This document shows positions 11,993 to 23,367 of a stretch of 64,000 nt of DNA, in pieces. The DNA comes from Mucidula mucida. Its lineage: Eukaryota; Basidiomycota; Agaricomycetes; Agaricales; Physalacriaceae. The position numbers and the translations under genes are program-made. The notes below the pieces were generated by a model. The model saw only the letters and a program-made list of their open reading frames with translations. It ran no database searches and was not told the DNA's origin. Numbering within the stretch: position 1 is the first letter of the stretch; every line of letters starts with the position of its first letter. The stretch spans positions 41,888-105,887 of the forward strand of contig JADNYV010000130.1 of the NCBI GenBank assembly GCA_015501055.1, given 5' to 3'.

Positions 11993-13876
11993 GCAAAAGT
12001 ACGCGTCGGAGAAGAGAAGAATCTGAAATCCGCGGTAAGATCAGTAGGCCCGTTGTTGATGAAGTGTGCGACATACGGGACGATAGCGACGAAAACGAGA
12101 AAGCGAATAAATTTAATACAAAGAAGAAGTAAGAGAAAGCCCAATGGGCGTCGTTAGATCGTTATGCAGCGATGGTGGGCGTCGGGCAGCGACGACATGG
12201 GCGCAAGAGGCAAAGCTGTTTGTACAAACAAACACAAATCCGTACTTGCCTTCGGCTCTCACTGCGCCTCGATTTATCTGCATATATCAGTCACTTGGAC
12301 CGCTCCTCTCACGAGAATACTGTCTGCTATTGCGGGAGCAGTTCCATGCGCTCGTATTTTTTCTGAAAGCCAAATCTTGGCCTCTCCCGTTTTCTCGTCC
12401 CATCCAATTCTCAGGGAACTGTGCTTTACACGATATTTACACTCGCTCTCCCTGGAGCATAGAACCTGGAGAAGAACGAGAAAAACAACCTGTTTCTTGA
12501 CTGCCACCGTCATTCTGGTCGCCCAAAGAGGAGAGTCCTCTTGTAACATAGCTCGGGAAACTAGTCGTTCATCTTCTCAGACGCGATCTGACAGCAGACG
12601 TCATGGGACATTTCCAAGGACTCGTTGACTATACTCGAATTCAATGTCTGGGGCACTTGCATGTTGGCGGTAACATCGTCTATGACATAGTTAACGACGC
12701 GTACACCGCGAGGGATGCCATCGCCATATCCCACCCCGTTTGAACTCGTGCCATACGACTCACGGTGCCAGGCCTATCTCCGGACTGAACGCAGAGACAG
12801 CGCGCGAATTCGGCATGACTCGCGCGCATATATGCGGTGAAGTTGACTAACGAATTTCAGCTCAACGAAATGTATCGCTTTCTCCAGTTCCTGTCGTCTT
12901 AGTGCTGGTGAAAGCTGCTTGCAGAATTCGACGGCCATGGCCAAGAGAACAGGCTCTGTGGTACGGCGACGATAGTCTGATCCTCCCAAAGAAGATTCGC
13001 AACAGTATATCATTTGGGTGCAGCATGTACGTCTACTGTCCGTCCTCGCGTCGACGTGCATTCTTATAAGTATTTAAGTGTCCAAATCGGAATCTACGGA
13101 ATATACTCACCATCTCACAAACTCCGCATAAAAGTATTCACATTCATACTAGATATCAACCGCTGACCTAGAACGTAGTATTGCAGGTATTGCTTGTGTC
13201 TACACTGAGTGTTGTTTATCTTCCGCAACGTTCGTGGCGTCTAACTTTCGTAGGATCACTGGGATCGTCAATGCATCTGCTTCTCAGAAATCGCGTCGTG
13301 TCCAAGCAAGCAGTAGCTTCCGATGGTGCGCATGCTTGAGACTTGGGTCACGGTCGTATGCCTCCTCAGATACGAGGTCAACTAACCCGCCAGTTTCCCG
13401 GTACATCTTATGCCTCATGGAGCTTGCAGATTAAGTTTTGATTCACGTCTAAGAATTTGTATTTCTGCACTTCGATTCCTTTTGTATCTTGTACTATGGA
13501 TCCCATCAACTTGTACAATCTATCTACAATACAATAGAGAGTGGGGCGGGGTAGTAGCACAGCCACGAATAAAGGGTCCTTTATTTACCTAAGCAACTCC
13601 CACGTGAACCCGGCTTTCCTCCTAAGCCGTTTGCCGGGTCGTGGGAACTTTCCCGGTGCTCCGGCACGCGACGCCGATTCGAGTCACTTGGCTCTGCTCA
13701 CTGTCTGCCCGGTTGCTCACTGGCTCTTTGCACTCTCTGTGCTGCCCAATTGTTTGGTATGTCCTCTATCTCTATTATTTTGATTTTTTTCTGATCTGTT
13801 TATAGATTTTACCTCCATTTCTGTCTCTCTGCTGTGTTTTTGCATGTTTTTTTTGCGCTTTTTGGATTTTCTACAG
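11993..13876. other. Stretch with no gene recognised
   Basis: About 1.9 kb between the DUF6699 gene and the Helitron-derived island. Short open frames occur on both strands (for example 13061-12774 minus, 95 codons, and 12164-12628 plus), but I recognise none. A strong imperfect hairpin, CCCACGTGAACCCGGC against GCCGGGTCGTGGG, lies near 13600-13650 and may belong to the mobile-element island that follows. Confidence 0.4.
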
Positions 13877-16197
13877 GCTGCTGACCACCATTTTAGGTGC
13901 CCCCTGTACACACAACGGTCTGGCACAGCAATGGACACCATTGGCCGCATGTATCAGGCATCTCCCACATCAGGCAAACACTTCTATCTATGATTGCTGT
14001 TGACAGTAGTTAAAGGGGCTACCAGTTTTGAACATCTACACACAGTTCATGGTATCCGTCATCCTACATTCAAAGCAGCATGTGCAGCATTGGGACTTTT
14101 GGAAGATGATTGCGAGTGGATTCAATGCTTAGAGGAAGCCTCTGTTATGTCAACGGGCTTTGTTTTACAAGCACTTTTCGTATCCATGCTACTCAACTGC
14201 ACCATCACAAAACCCAACGAATTGTGGATTTGTTTTTGTCACCATATCTGCAATGATCTTCAGTGTACATTGACGTGTATGGGAATTCTCAACGCTTCAG
14301 AGGATACAGTTTACGACTATGGCCTTTGGTTATTAAATGGACGCTGTATCAACATCAAAGGAAAAGATCTTACCCACTTTGGCCTTCCACTTCCTCAGCA
14401 AAATTGGGGTGAACATGTTCCTAATCCCCTTATTGCTGCTCAACGCAATTACAATGTTCCTACACTCCAAGCAGAAGTACTGTAGCGTTTCAACCGTAAC
14501 TTCACAGCCTGTGACCCATTATGGTCTGAAGTTACAGCGAACAGCTTCACAGACCCTTAAATTGCCTTTTTTGGACAGTTCCGCTTATAGCGGGACCTGA
14601 AATTTCCTTATTTGGAGGCTCGTGCCTGACCAAAGTGGTCCGTGACCCGTTATGATGTATATATAGCTTCACTTCAAAGACCCCCGTGACCCGTTATGTG
14701 AATTTGCGGTCGAAACGCTACAGTAGCTGCTAATTGGGCCAGCTTCAATCCTGAACAACGCATCGTCTTCGATAAAGTTATGCAGTCAGTCACTCAGAAA
14801 CAAGGAAAATCATTCTTTGTGCATAGTGGCGGCGGTGGTGGAAAAACCTTTGTGTGCAATACCATCGCTAGTGCTGTTTGTGCCAATCTCTCCATTGTGT
14901 TATGTACTGCTTCTACAGGCATCGCTTCTCTTTTGCTTCATGGTGGTTCAACTGGACATCTGCGCTATAAAATTCCCGTTCCTATCTTTGAGGACTCATT
15001 CTGCAATATTGAACATCATACGAATACTGCCAAACTCTTATTGGAGGTTGATCTTATCATTTGGGATGAGATTCCAATGCAGCATTGTTGGGGCATAGAG
15101 GCAGTAGAGCGCACTTTGCGTCGTCTTCGAGCAGATCTTAATCCAGAAAACCCGAACAAGCTGTGGGGTGGCATTACGACTCTCTTCGGAGGTTTGTCTT
15201 TTTCTTTTATGATTTCAAACGTCCATTCTTAACATTACATATAGATGATTTTCATCAAACACTTCCAGTTATCCCTAAAGGAAGCCGCGAAGATGTTGTT
15301 GGAGCTTCCCTCTGTCGATCCCCTTTGTGGAGCACCATCGAAATCATCCATCTCACTCAAAATATGTGTCTGGAGAACGCAGACCCTGCAAATGCTGCTT
15401 TTGCCCGTTGGCTTCTTGACGTTGGTCGTGGAAAGGATGTCAATGCAAGCACACAAACTATAGAGCTCCCACCATCCATGCGCCTTAATACCAATTCCGT
15501 TGAAGGTCTCATTGACTATGTCTATCCTGCTATTGATTCACGACATTGGCGGGAGAACGACTTCTTCCTTAACCAATCCATTTTATGTGCCAAGAATGAT
15601 GATGTTTGCAAAATGAATACAAATATTCTGGCAAAGTTTCCTGGAGAAGCGCGGACCTACTTTGCATCCAACCGAGTTTTGGAGGACAAAAACACTATGC
15701 ACTACCCTCCAGAAGTACTGGCCAGCTTCACTACTGCTGCTATTCCAGATTTCAAGTTAGTGCTGAAGAAGGGCGCTCCATTAATTTTGTTAGTCAATTT
15801 GGCACCAGCAGATGGACTCTGCAACGGAACCCGCATGCGTCTTTTGGATATGGGACATCATGTTCTCAAGTGCCAGATCATGGGTGGCAAGCACAATGCA
15901 ATATTATTCTCATTCCACGCATCAATAACATTCCCAAGGAGGTTGAATGTCCTATTCCTTTCATGCGTCGCCAGTTCCCAGTTTGATTAGCATTCGCTAT
16001 AACGATCAACAAGTCATAAGGACAATCAGTTCAACATATTGGATTGGATCTGCGGACTCCAGTATTCTCTCATGGGCAGTTGTACGTGGCATTGAGTCGA
16101 TGCACATCAGCAGGTTGTATCAAAGTTCTCTTCCCGGAGAATTAGGAGGCTGATAATCTTAGAACTAATAATATTGTGTATCCAGAGGTATTACGAG
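13877..16197 (+). pseudogene. Degenerate Helitron-type PIF1 helicase fragment
   Basis: Remnant of the helicase part of a Helitron RepHel protein. Recognisable blocks in order: TIGRMYQASPTSGKHFYL (from 13938), KGATSFEHLHTVHG, Walker A GGGGGKTFVCNTI (near 14830), Walker B LIIWDEIPM (near 15053), DDFHQTLPVIPKGSREDVV, and the C-terminal QFPV...LAFAITINKS...GQLYVALSR signature (near 15970-16110). A 53-nt intron at 15192-15244 splits FG|DDFHQ. The copy is dead: in-frame stops at 13991, 15984, 16017 and 16143, a frameshift near 15880-15895, and a MITE at 14480-14723. The Rep nuclease half expected upstream was not found. Resolved around these breaks, the family identity is clear. Confidence 0.85.
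14480..14723. mobile_element. 244-bp MITE with TA target-site duplication
   Basis: The element begins CTGTAGCGTTTC and ends GAAACGCTACAG, a perfect 12-bp terminal inverted repeat that extends imperfectly to about 28 bp. It is flanked by TA on both sides (14478-14479 and 14724-14725), the target duplication of Tc1/mariner-type elements. It has no coding capacity. Inside are three copies of GTGACCCRTTATG (14511-14523, 14642-14654, 14686-14698) and a small palindrome, GTAACTTCA at 14496-14504 against TGAAGTTAC at 14527-14535. It sits inside the helicase remnant: removing the element plus one TA rejoins the codons for QAEV and AANWASFN in one frame. Confidence 0.85.
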
Positions 16198-16246
16198 GCT
16201 TAGTATAAAAAATATTCTATTCACTATTTGACAAAAAAAAGCGGGT

Positions 16247-16262
16247 TTGGGGCGCGCCCCAA
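16247..16262. repeat. Perfect 16-bp GC-rich palindrome, candidate Helitron 3' hairpin
   Basis: TTGGGGCGCGCCCCAA is a perfect palindrome about 50 bp after the last helicase codon. A GC-rich hairpin close to the 3' end is a Helitron hallmark. The next bases contain CTGG (16267-16270), which fits the CTRR terminus, but the following base is A rather than the usual T, so the terminus is only a candidate. Confidence 0.35.
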
Positions 16263-16308
16263 CAAGCTGGAATGACTGCCGGAGGCAGGATTGTAAGCTT
16301 GTTGCCAA

Positions 16309-16997
16309 CAACTTGCAAAAGCCACTTGATCACGCCTTAGACACACCAGTTTTGTACCGTACCGGATTACTGCGGGATGGACTTGATTGTATAGCTTTCA
16401 TTGGACTAGAAAAAAACTGGACGGAAATCCATTTACTACTCGTTGAGATACGCGCCGGACAGAGTGTAAACATTTGATCTGTATCTGAATTGAGCACTGC
16501 TGTGATGACCGCTGAACGGACGGTCCTCAGTGCTGCTGAAAAGCATTTAAAAGGCTATATGAGCTTTATGCCAGAAACATCGGTGGAGCCAGACGCGCAA
16601 AACATTATAGACGATGCGTTCCATAGGTTTGCGTGACAACTTCAAGCAGAGTCACACTACGTGACATTCGCCGCTTCGGACGTTTACCAGGCTACTAACA
16701 TCTCGCCATGGGTTGAAAACTGACAGGCTCGGAATTGTGCAAGAAACTTGTATTGATGCTATATGTATTATATATGCTCTCCCCAGAATTTATCTCTTGT
16801 CACGTCCCACTGTAGACCTTGAAAACATGGTGATCAAATGTTTACACTCTGTCCGGCGCGTATCTCAACGAGTAGTAAACGGACTTTCTGTCCAGTTTTT
16901 TTCTAGTCCAATGAAACTATACAATCAAGTCCATCCCGCGAAAATCCGGTACAAATTTGGTGTGTCTAAGGCGTGATCGAGTGGATTTTGCAAGTTG
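16309..16997. mobile_element. Inverted-repeat (foldback-like) element
   Basis: The segment 16309-16479 and the segment 16832-16997 are inverted copies of each other at roughly 85-90% identity by eye, starting CAACTTGCAAAA at both outer ends. They enclose a ~350-bp unique middle. Each arm holds a fragmentary open frame reading LDHALDTP..LYR, but these are repeat arms, not genes. No clear target-site duplication was seen. The layout suggests a non-autonomous DNA element or foldback element that has drifted. It ends about 110 bp before the 3' end of the aldo-keto reductase gene. Confidence 0.7.
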
Positions 16998-17109
16998 ATG
17001 GGATCCATAGTAAAGTTCTGTCCATCTGTCATAATATTGCGCCTATCGACAGCAGTGATTCCCTGGCCCTGTTGCAAGTAGCAAATAACAAAAAAAGGTT
17101 CAACAACCA

Positions 17110-18444
17110 TCAAGGCGACGCCCACGACCAATCCTTAAACCCAGACTCCTCAAATATCCTCATCACCCTCTCTTCCTCCTCCACCCTTCCCTCACTCTCC
17201 TTCCCCCCAGCCCTTATCTCCCGCCACACCCTCACACACTCATGCACCTCCTCCACCTTACTAAACCCCGTCACGAGCGAATACACACCCCCACACATCC
17301 GAATCGCGTATCCCAAAGCCACATTCGGCAGCCCCCCGTCCCCCACCATCGCCGCACGCGCCGCCACGCGCAGCGGCTCCGGCGCGGGGTGCCACGGCGG
17401 GAGCGCCGCGGTGAGCAGCCCCATGCTGAACGGCGACGCCGTGAGCATCTGCCCGACCCGCGCGCGGCCCACCAGCTCCGGCGCGTACAGCAAAAAGGTG
17501 CTGTTCTGCAGCGAGAGATGCGAGTATGAGAGAACGACGTCGACGGGCTCGTACGGCGGCGTGTGCAAGATGAGCAGCGCGAGGCGCAGGAGTGTCGGGA
17601 GTGGATATCCTTTTCGAAGTGGAGCGATGTGAGTATAGATTTAGAGTGTACGAGGTTATATACCTGTGATCCCAATCTTCTTGATTGTTCCCTGTTGTTT
17701 GAGGTCGCGGAGCGTCGCATACGCATCGAGGATCTGCTGATCGCCTGGTCCATGCACTGTGCTTTCCTGGCCGGGCGCAAGTGCCCCCGCTTTATCCGCT
17801 AGAGCCGCAGCAGAGTTGCCGGGCCCGTGCCCTATAGGCGTACACACAAATTCGGTGTCATGCAGGTAGACAGTGTCCAGATAGTCCGTCTGCAGCCGCT
17901 CAAGACTCCGTTTGACACTATTGCGGATTGCGTCTGGGCGATAATCAAACTCGTTTGCGCTGACACGCCCACACTTGGTCATCTTGTCGCCCATTATTTA
18001 GCATGCGAGACAAAAGGAATCATTCTTACGATCTGGTAAGACGAGCGTGGAAACTCATCCTTGATGGCCTGCAAAGCCTTCCCAAGGACCACCTCCGAGG
18101 GCCCATAATAAATCGAAGTATCGATCGTGCGAATGCCGTATCTGTGTGTGAGGAAGCGAGTCAGACCACATGATCGAGTTTTCGTCCTTCAAGAGCGCAC
18201 ACCGAAAAGCAAGACGAACAACGCGCAATGGGACCGTGCTCTCCAGATGGTCATCAGTATTGTATTGATTCGACAAGACCCCTCCCCCGATGACGAGCTG
18301 CGATACAGGTAAAGGGGCGTCAACCGTCGTCTGTGATGGGAATATGATAAGCAAACAAGATAGATCTTTCTTTCGACGACGTACGACGAGTGGACCTTCG
18401 ACAGGTTGATCCTCGATTTCATCCGGGATAGCAGCCCAAGACAT
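17110..18444 (-). CDS. ARA2: ARA2-type aldo-keto reductase (D-arabinose dehydrogenase family)
   Basis: Four exons (18444-18203, 18141-18030, 17982-17664, 17609-17110) give a 390-residue protein with frame kept across every junction. It matches the yeast Ara2 family, NAD-dependent D-arabinose/L-galactose dehydrogenases feeding erythroascorbate synthesis. Visible features: QLVIGGGVLSNQYNTDDHL at the first strand, catalytic Asp and Tyr in IDTSIYYGPSE, Lys in IMTKCGR, and His in TVYLHDTEFV, the full AKR tetrad. DVVLSYSHLSLQN and the YPLPTLLRL segment also follow Ara2. The protein is ~55 residues longer than yeast Ara2, through an N-terminal extension and an insert after VCTPIGHGPG. Substrate cannot be read from the sequence. 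Confidence 0.85.
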
Positions 18445-18872
18445 GGTCAGATAAACTGCTTTCAAAGCCTTTGAAGATGATGGTCGGCGCGAAAGGATGT
18501 AGCGGACCGAGGCGTTCGGTAGTACGTCGGAGTTATACCTTAAATGTCATTTTTTGCTCAAAAGGACATGTACAAAGACGCGATTATTGCAGCTCAGACT
18601 CAAGGACGACATCTACGAAGACAAGCGCAGCGTCCAAATACACAATACAAACTCACTCATAGGCCATACGCTCAACCACCTACCTTGAAGAGTTCGAACT
18701 CGAGGCTCAGCGCTCAATCCTTGACACGAATCCAGCATGGGACCTTGATAGGGTGGTAACAAAAATATCCGCTCGCTGCTCCAGATCAAGTACATCCTCT
18801 AAAGCTTATCCCTAGACCAACTACCCAACAAACACATCAGCACCACCCGCCAAAAAAACACTCAAAATTCAC
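18445..18872. other. Short intergenic region
   Basis: About 430 bases between the aldo-keto reductase start and the stop of the NDUFA4-like gene. It should hold the reductase promoter and the 3' UTR of the next gene. Nothing specific was recognised. Confidence 0.4.
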
Positions 18873-19290
18873 TCACCTCTTATCAAACTTATGGTTCACC
18901 TCAATGAGCTTCGTGCCCTGGTCCTGCTGGATATCATTCCACGGCGTAGGGTTCGCCTTGGTCCAGATCACTATAACGAACATCAGTCCGCGACCAGCCC
19001 AGAGCACCCCAGAACCACGCACCAGTCGGCCCCATAGCGAGGCGGTACCCGTAGAATCCCGCGACGCCCACGATCCCGCCCACAATGACGATGCTATACA
19101 AGTTCAATTGCAGTTAGCGAGGCCCCCCTCGGAAAGCTTCGGTGGTAGCGTACATGGGTAGAGCCTAACCCGTATTCGCAGTCAGCTTTGCGGCGCACGA
19201 AAGGAGACAGCGAGCACAACGCACCTCGACGGCATACCAGTTCTTCATAAACTGCCTCGAGACGGACGATTTGCCTGCGGTTTTGCTCAT
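18873..19290 (-). CDS. NDUFA4/B12D (MLRQ subunit)-like small mitochondrial membrane protein
   Basis: An 81-residue protein from four exons: 19290-19225, an 11-nt microexon at 19164-19154, 19093-19023, and 18970-18873. The lengths 66+11+71+98 sum to 82 codons. Only with the microexon is the frame continuous: NWYAVE, then ALPI, then IVIVGGIVGVAGFYGYRLA, one membrane helix, then GPTVIWTKANPTPWND. The helix followed by a W-x(3)-NPxPWN motif is the signature of the NDUFA4/B12D family, small inner-membrane proteins associated with complex I or IV. The C-terminus, TKLIEVNHKFDKR, faces one aqueous side. Without the microexon no GT-AG splice joins the flanking exons in frame. Confidence 0.85.
19154..19164 (-). 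other. 11-nt coding microexon
   Basis: GCTCTACCCAT on the minus strand, preceded by GGTTAG and followed by GTACGC. It supplies codons for Ala-Leu-Pro and two bases of an Ile codon, turning an otherwise unjoinable gap into WYAVE-ALPI-IVIVGG. This agrees with the family pattern, where a Pro-containing linker precedes the membrane helix. Confidence 0.8.
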
Positions 19291-19789
19291 GGTTGTGGTA
19301 AGTGGATGGTGTATGCTAACGTTGAACGGACTCCGGTTCACACCACTCGGCGAATTGCGGAAACCCGGGTCTAGAATTGTCCAGACTAGTGCCAGTGGCG
19401 CACTCTCAGAGTCAGCCAGCAAAAAAAGATAAAGATAAAAGGCATAGGGCATACTATATTCAGAATAACGAAATAAAAAAACTCAAAGCGAATCTCGGAT
19501 GTCACATAATAATGTTACACGAAATTTTTACAAAAGGGCAAGTCCCTGTAGCGTCCGTTCTAGCATCTAGCTACGAGCGTATGGAACAACAGCGATAGAA
19601 ATGGAATAGATAGCGTGGGGTGAGTGGACTGATGCCGAGAGCTATAAACCGTCGACATCATCACAGAAAAAGTGAAGGAGGAAGAGATAACAGTCCAGAA
19701 ATGTACACACAGCTCATGCACGTTCAACTCATATCTGCAAAAACACCGTCAGCCAAAAACACCCCCACAAAAGCAGAAAAACACCCACC

Positions 19790-22700
19790 TTACAAAAATA
19801 CCGCATCATCATCACGGCATTTCTTACACACATCGCCCGCAAACGGCACAATCGCAGAACCCTCTGTCGCCAGCCGGGCCTTCAACTTCTCCAGTTGCTG
19901 CTCCTTCGTCACGAACCGCCTCTCCTGAACAAGAGACGAAAAAGGCTGCACCAACGGCACATCGTCCGCTTTGGGTGACAGCGACAACCCAATATAGTTC
20001 GTAAACGACGAAAACAGCCGTGGCGACCAAGAAGTCACAGGCCGCGGGCTCTCTTCAGCAGGCTCCCGATTGCCCAAATCCACACTCATCATCACTGCCG
20101 GCGAGTCCATCGATAAGTCATCGGAGAACCTGCGAAGGGCGTTCATCTTGCCGTCCACTAGAATTGAGAAACACAAATCAGTAAGACGTACTCATATTAG
20201 TTTGAGGGTTATAGGTCGAACCATTTGATGACTTATCAAAACCGCTCTTTACAACAGGTGCGTTGTTGTGCGAGGCCGCCAAGGGCTTGCGCACAGGCTG
20301 ACGAATGAACGTGGTCGTCGGTTTCGGCCTGGGCGAGATGGGTTGGGGGATGAAAGAGTGCGTGGTCCGTTTGTTCGGAGGAGTTTGATAGCTGTAGTTG
20401 TCAGAAGACGAGCGGAGAGGAATAGCGCGAGGAATAGCAGAAGGAGACGCAGTCCTCCTAGGAACAGAAGCGGGAGGAGTAGCTGTTTGATGACCAAAGT
20501 TGAACGGAGTACGAGTATCATCCTCATCATCCGCTTCCTCTTCCACATCGAAACCTGGAAGAGGTTCAAAGCGAACCTTGGGACTAGGTGTCTCGGGTGC
20601 TGAGATCTCCACGGGAGTCACTGCAGAAACAGGCGCCAACAAATCGACAGGATCGTCAGTCGGTGGCGTGAAGGTAATCTTGATGCCTCCGACTTCACCA
20701 AAGAGATCGTCGTCGTCGTCTTCAGCTTCCACCTTTGTGGCTTCACTGCCATCCTCCTCGTCTTCCTCCTCTTCTTCAATAACAATATCAAGCCCCTTCT
20801 CCTCCTCTTCCTCTGCAGTAGCACCGAGCAACCAAGCGGGCATGTCAGTATCCGCGGCAAACTTGAAGCCGCTGGCGAACAAGCCCTTGCTCCTCTCGAA
20901 GCTATACGGGTCCTCGTCATCAGTAGAAAGCACGGGACTGTCCTCCTTGTCATCGAGACAGCCAAAGAACCTGTCAACCTCGTTTGAGCTATCGGAGGCG
21001 ACAACGGTCGATGCGTGGGATCCACGCGGAAAAGTCCACGTCTTCGACAATGAAGCACGCGCCTGATGCGAAGGTGGCGTCTTAACAGGTGTAACAAGAC
21101 CAGTCGTTACTTCCTGCTGGGATACATCCCTCAACGACACCACAGAGCGCGGGAAACCATCATCAGAACCGAAATCATCATCTGACATCGGGCTGTTGGT
21201 CAGGTCGAGATCATCCTCATCTTCATCCTCGTATCCAGCGAGACCACTGTCCTCGTCCGAGAAGTAGCCGCCTTCCTCGGGCTCTTCAGCAACCGACTTG
21301 AGGGAGAAACCAAATTCCATTGGCGACTCGTCAACATCGGTGACAGACGAGGTGAAAGAATCAAGCGAAGATCCAATCCCGGCGCCTCGTTTCCTGGAGA
21401 ATGGCTCCCACGCGGGAGGAGTAGGTGTCGCCATGGCGTCGTTATTGGCTTTCAGACGGGCAACCTCGTCCTCCAATGCGGCCTTCTCCCGCGCTAAGCG
21501 ATCGACATCGCCCTGCAAGGCGCGGTTCTCGTCTCGAACGTCCGAAAGTTGACTGTTGAGGTTCTCAACCTCCTTTGCCAAACCAGCGCGTTCAACTTCG
21601 ACCATGCCGCACTTGGTCCTCGCAACCCATGCTTCTCTTCTCTCGTTCTCAACACGCTTCGCAAAAGTTACCAACTGTTTGTCCATGTCGGCAACTCGCT
21701 CGCGCCAGCCTTCAACGTCCCGCTTGAGCTCGTCACGTTCCGCCTTGAGGTCAGCGACGAGACGCAGCATTTCGTCGTCAGCAGCAGAAGACGAGTTGGA
21801 GATATCTGAAAGAGCGGAAGTGGGACGCGATCCGTATCCATCGTCACGACGCTTGGAATTCAAACTACGCTCGAGGTCCATGATGCGAGTAAGAAGCGCG
21901 TTGTGACTTTTGAATAAAAAATGCTGCTCGCTGGCACTGAGGGGTCGAGTCTGGCTGCGACGAGATGAACTGGACGAGATGGAGCACGCATCATCGTCGT
22001 CCGTAGCAACACTGCTCATGGAACGGCGGCTATCAAATGTGGGGGTCATCTCAGGAGTGGGCAAGCCAGCAGCACCAGACAATGAAGAGGAAGAGCGTTT
22101 ATAAGTGATGCTTCGTCGGCGAGCAGGTTTAGGATCAGAGGACAGATCCACTGATGCAGGCTTCACCAGAGAGCCGTCTGAGGCAATCTGCAAATTGAGG
22201 ACAGGTTTACGAGAGGCGGCCACCGTCGGAGGAGACGGGGTTTGGGAACTTCTGTCAGAGCATAGCGACAGGGATCGAAGCCCCTGGCGAGCTTGGGACG
22301 CGCTGGGAGGAGTAGGGAGACCGTACATATTAGATAAAGCATCGGGGGTCAGGGACAAGGGACGGAGACTGAGGGTGGCAGGACGCGGCTTGGAAGTAAG
22401 GGGTTTGGTTGCGGACGGGATGGAGTGTTCGATGGAGGCGCACGTTGCTGGGGCCTCCTCTTCGTCCTCGTCCTCCTCAACCAAAGTGTGCAATTGGTCC
22501 TTGGAGGACGCGCTAGGTCCGAGGAGTTTGAAGGAATCCCGCTTGTTTGCCATGAGGGAAGACAGCCCCGGATTGGCGCCAGTTCCAGCAGGAAAAGAGG
22601 GTTTAGAGGCTAATAAACAGGTTTAGTAGGTTGAACACGTAAAAAAGAGTACTTACGAAAATCGAAGCCCATGCTCTCGCTATCCGGGGTCATGAGCTCG

Positions 22701-22966
22701 GGTATCTCGACTTTGGAGTAAGAGGCGTCCGGCTTGCCCTCGAGGGCCCAAAGTGCCCTGCGACGGATAGAATCCTTCTCGCTGTTGTCCTCCGAGATAG
22801 ATTGTGACAAGTCTGGGACGGCCATACCCATCATTTCAGCAGATTCGCGCCGTGTAGAGACCGAGGACCTGCGTCTGTGGTGCGAGTTGCGCTTGGAGGA
22901 AGGCGGGGGAGCGTCGCTGAGGATTGCGGGGGTGGATTTGGACGCGGCAAAGGTGAATGAAGACAT
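19790..22966 (-). CDS. Large acidic, coiled-coil protein of unknown function
   Basis: Three exons, 22966-22657, 22609-20192 and 20157-19790, with GTAAGT and GTACGT donors, make 1031 residues. I do not recognise a named family. The N-terminus is Ser/Arg-rich and contains IRRRALWALEGK and KVEIPEL, phosphorylation-prone and probably conserved in mushrooms. Around residues 310-490 there is a clear heptad coiled coil (LVADLKAERDELKRDVEGW, LNSQLSDVRDENRALQGDVD). Acidic runs follow (EDEDEDDLDL, EEEEEDEEDGSE), then Pro-rich segments and a C-terminus with VCKKCRDDDAVFL. A cytoskeletal or polarity scaffold would fit the layout, but this is only a guess. Confidence 0.75.
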
Positions 22967-23367
22967 GGATGTATTTCGTGAATGTGAGCGTGCATGAGCG
23001 TGCGTCGGTCTGGGTTTTCCTAGTTTAAAGGACTCAAACTAGATATAGGTGAGCACAAGCAGGTGAAAAAGGAAAAAGAGGGGGTGCATACACGGTGCTG
23101 CGCTTGGAGATCATTGTTGTCGACTTGCATGATAATTTTTTATCGTTTTGTTGATATTTTCTGGGGTAAAAGAACGAAGATTCCTGGGTAGGAGGGTGGT
23201 GGATTTAAGGAAAGGAATGTGCGGGGGTTGTCGTGCACCGCTGCCGCTAAGCCTGGGCAGGGGAGATGATGGTTCGAGCACGACTTGCGAAAAAGGGAAA
23301 CCAACCATCTTCAGGTCCGCTGCAAGCTGTTGCCAAACAAACACTCTTCCTTCTTCATTTTTCTTAC
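22967..23367. promoter_or_regulatory. Divergent promoter region
   Basis: About 400 bases separate two divergently transcribed genes, the coiled-coil protein (minus) and the WDR89-like gene (plus). Both promoters must lie here. A TTCTTCCTTCTTCATTTTTC pyrimidine-rich tract directly precedes the plus-strand ATG. No TATA box was identified with confidence. Confidence 0.5.

Noticed and set aside
12774..13061. 95-codon minus-strand frame with a helical end
   Set aside because: No recognisable family or neighbouring exons; length is within chance.
16247..17131. Plus frame 16247-16477 and minus frame 17131-16925 sharing LDHALDTP
   Set aside because: They are the two arms of the inverted repeat, not two related genes.
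20500..22626. Several plus-strand Ser- or Arg-rich open frames
   Set aside because: They lie antisense to the 1031-residue coiled-coil gene and reflect its biased codons; the minus frame has clean introns and a heptad pattern.
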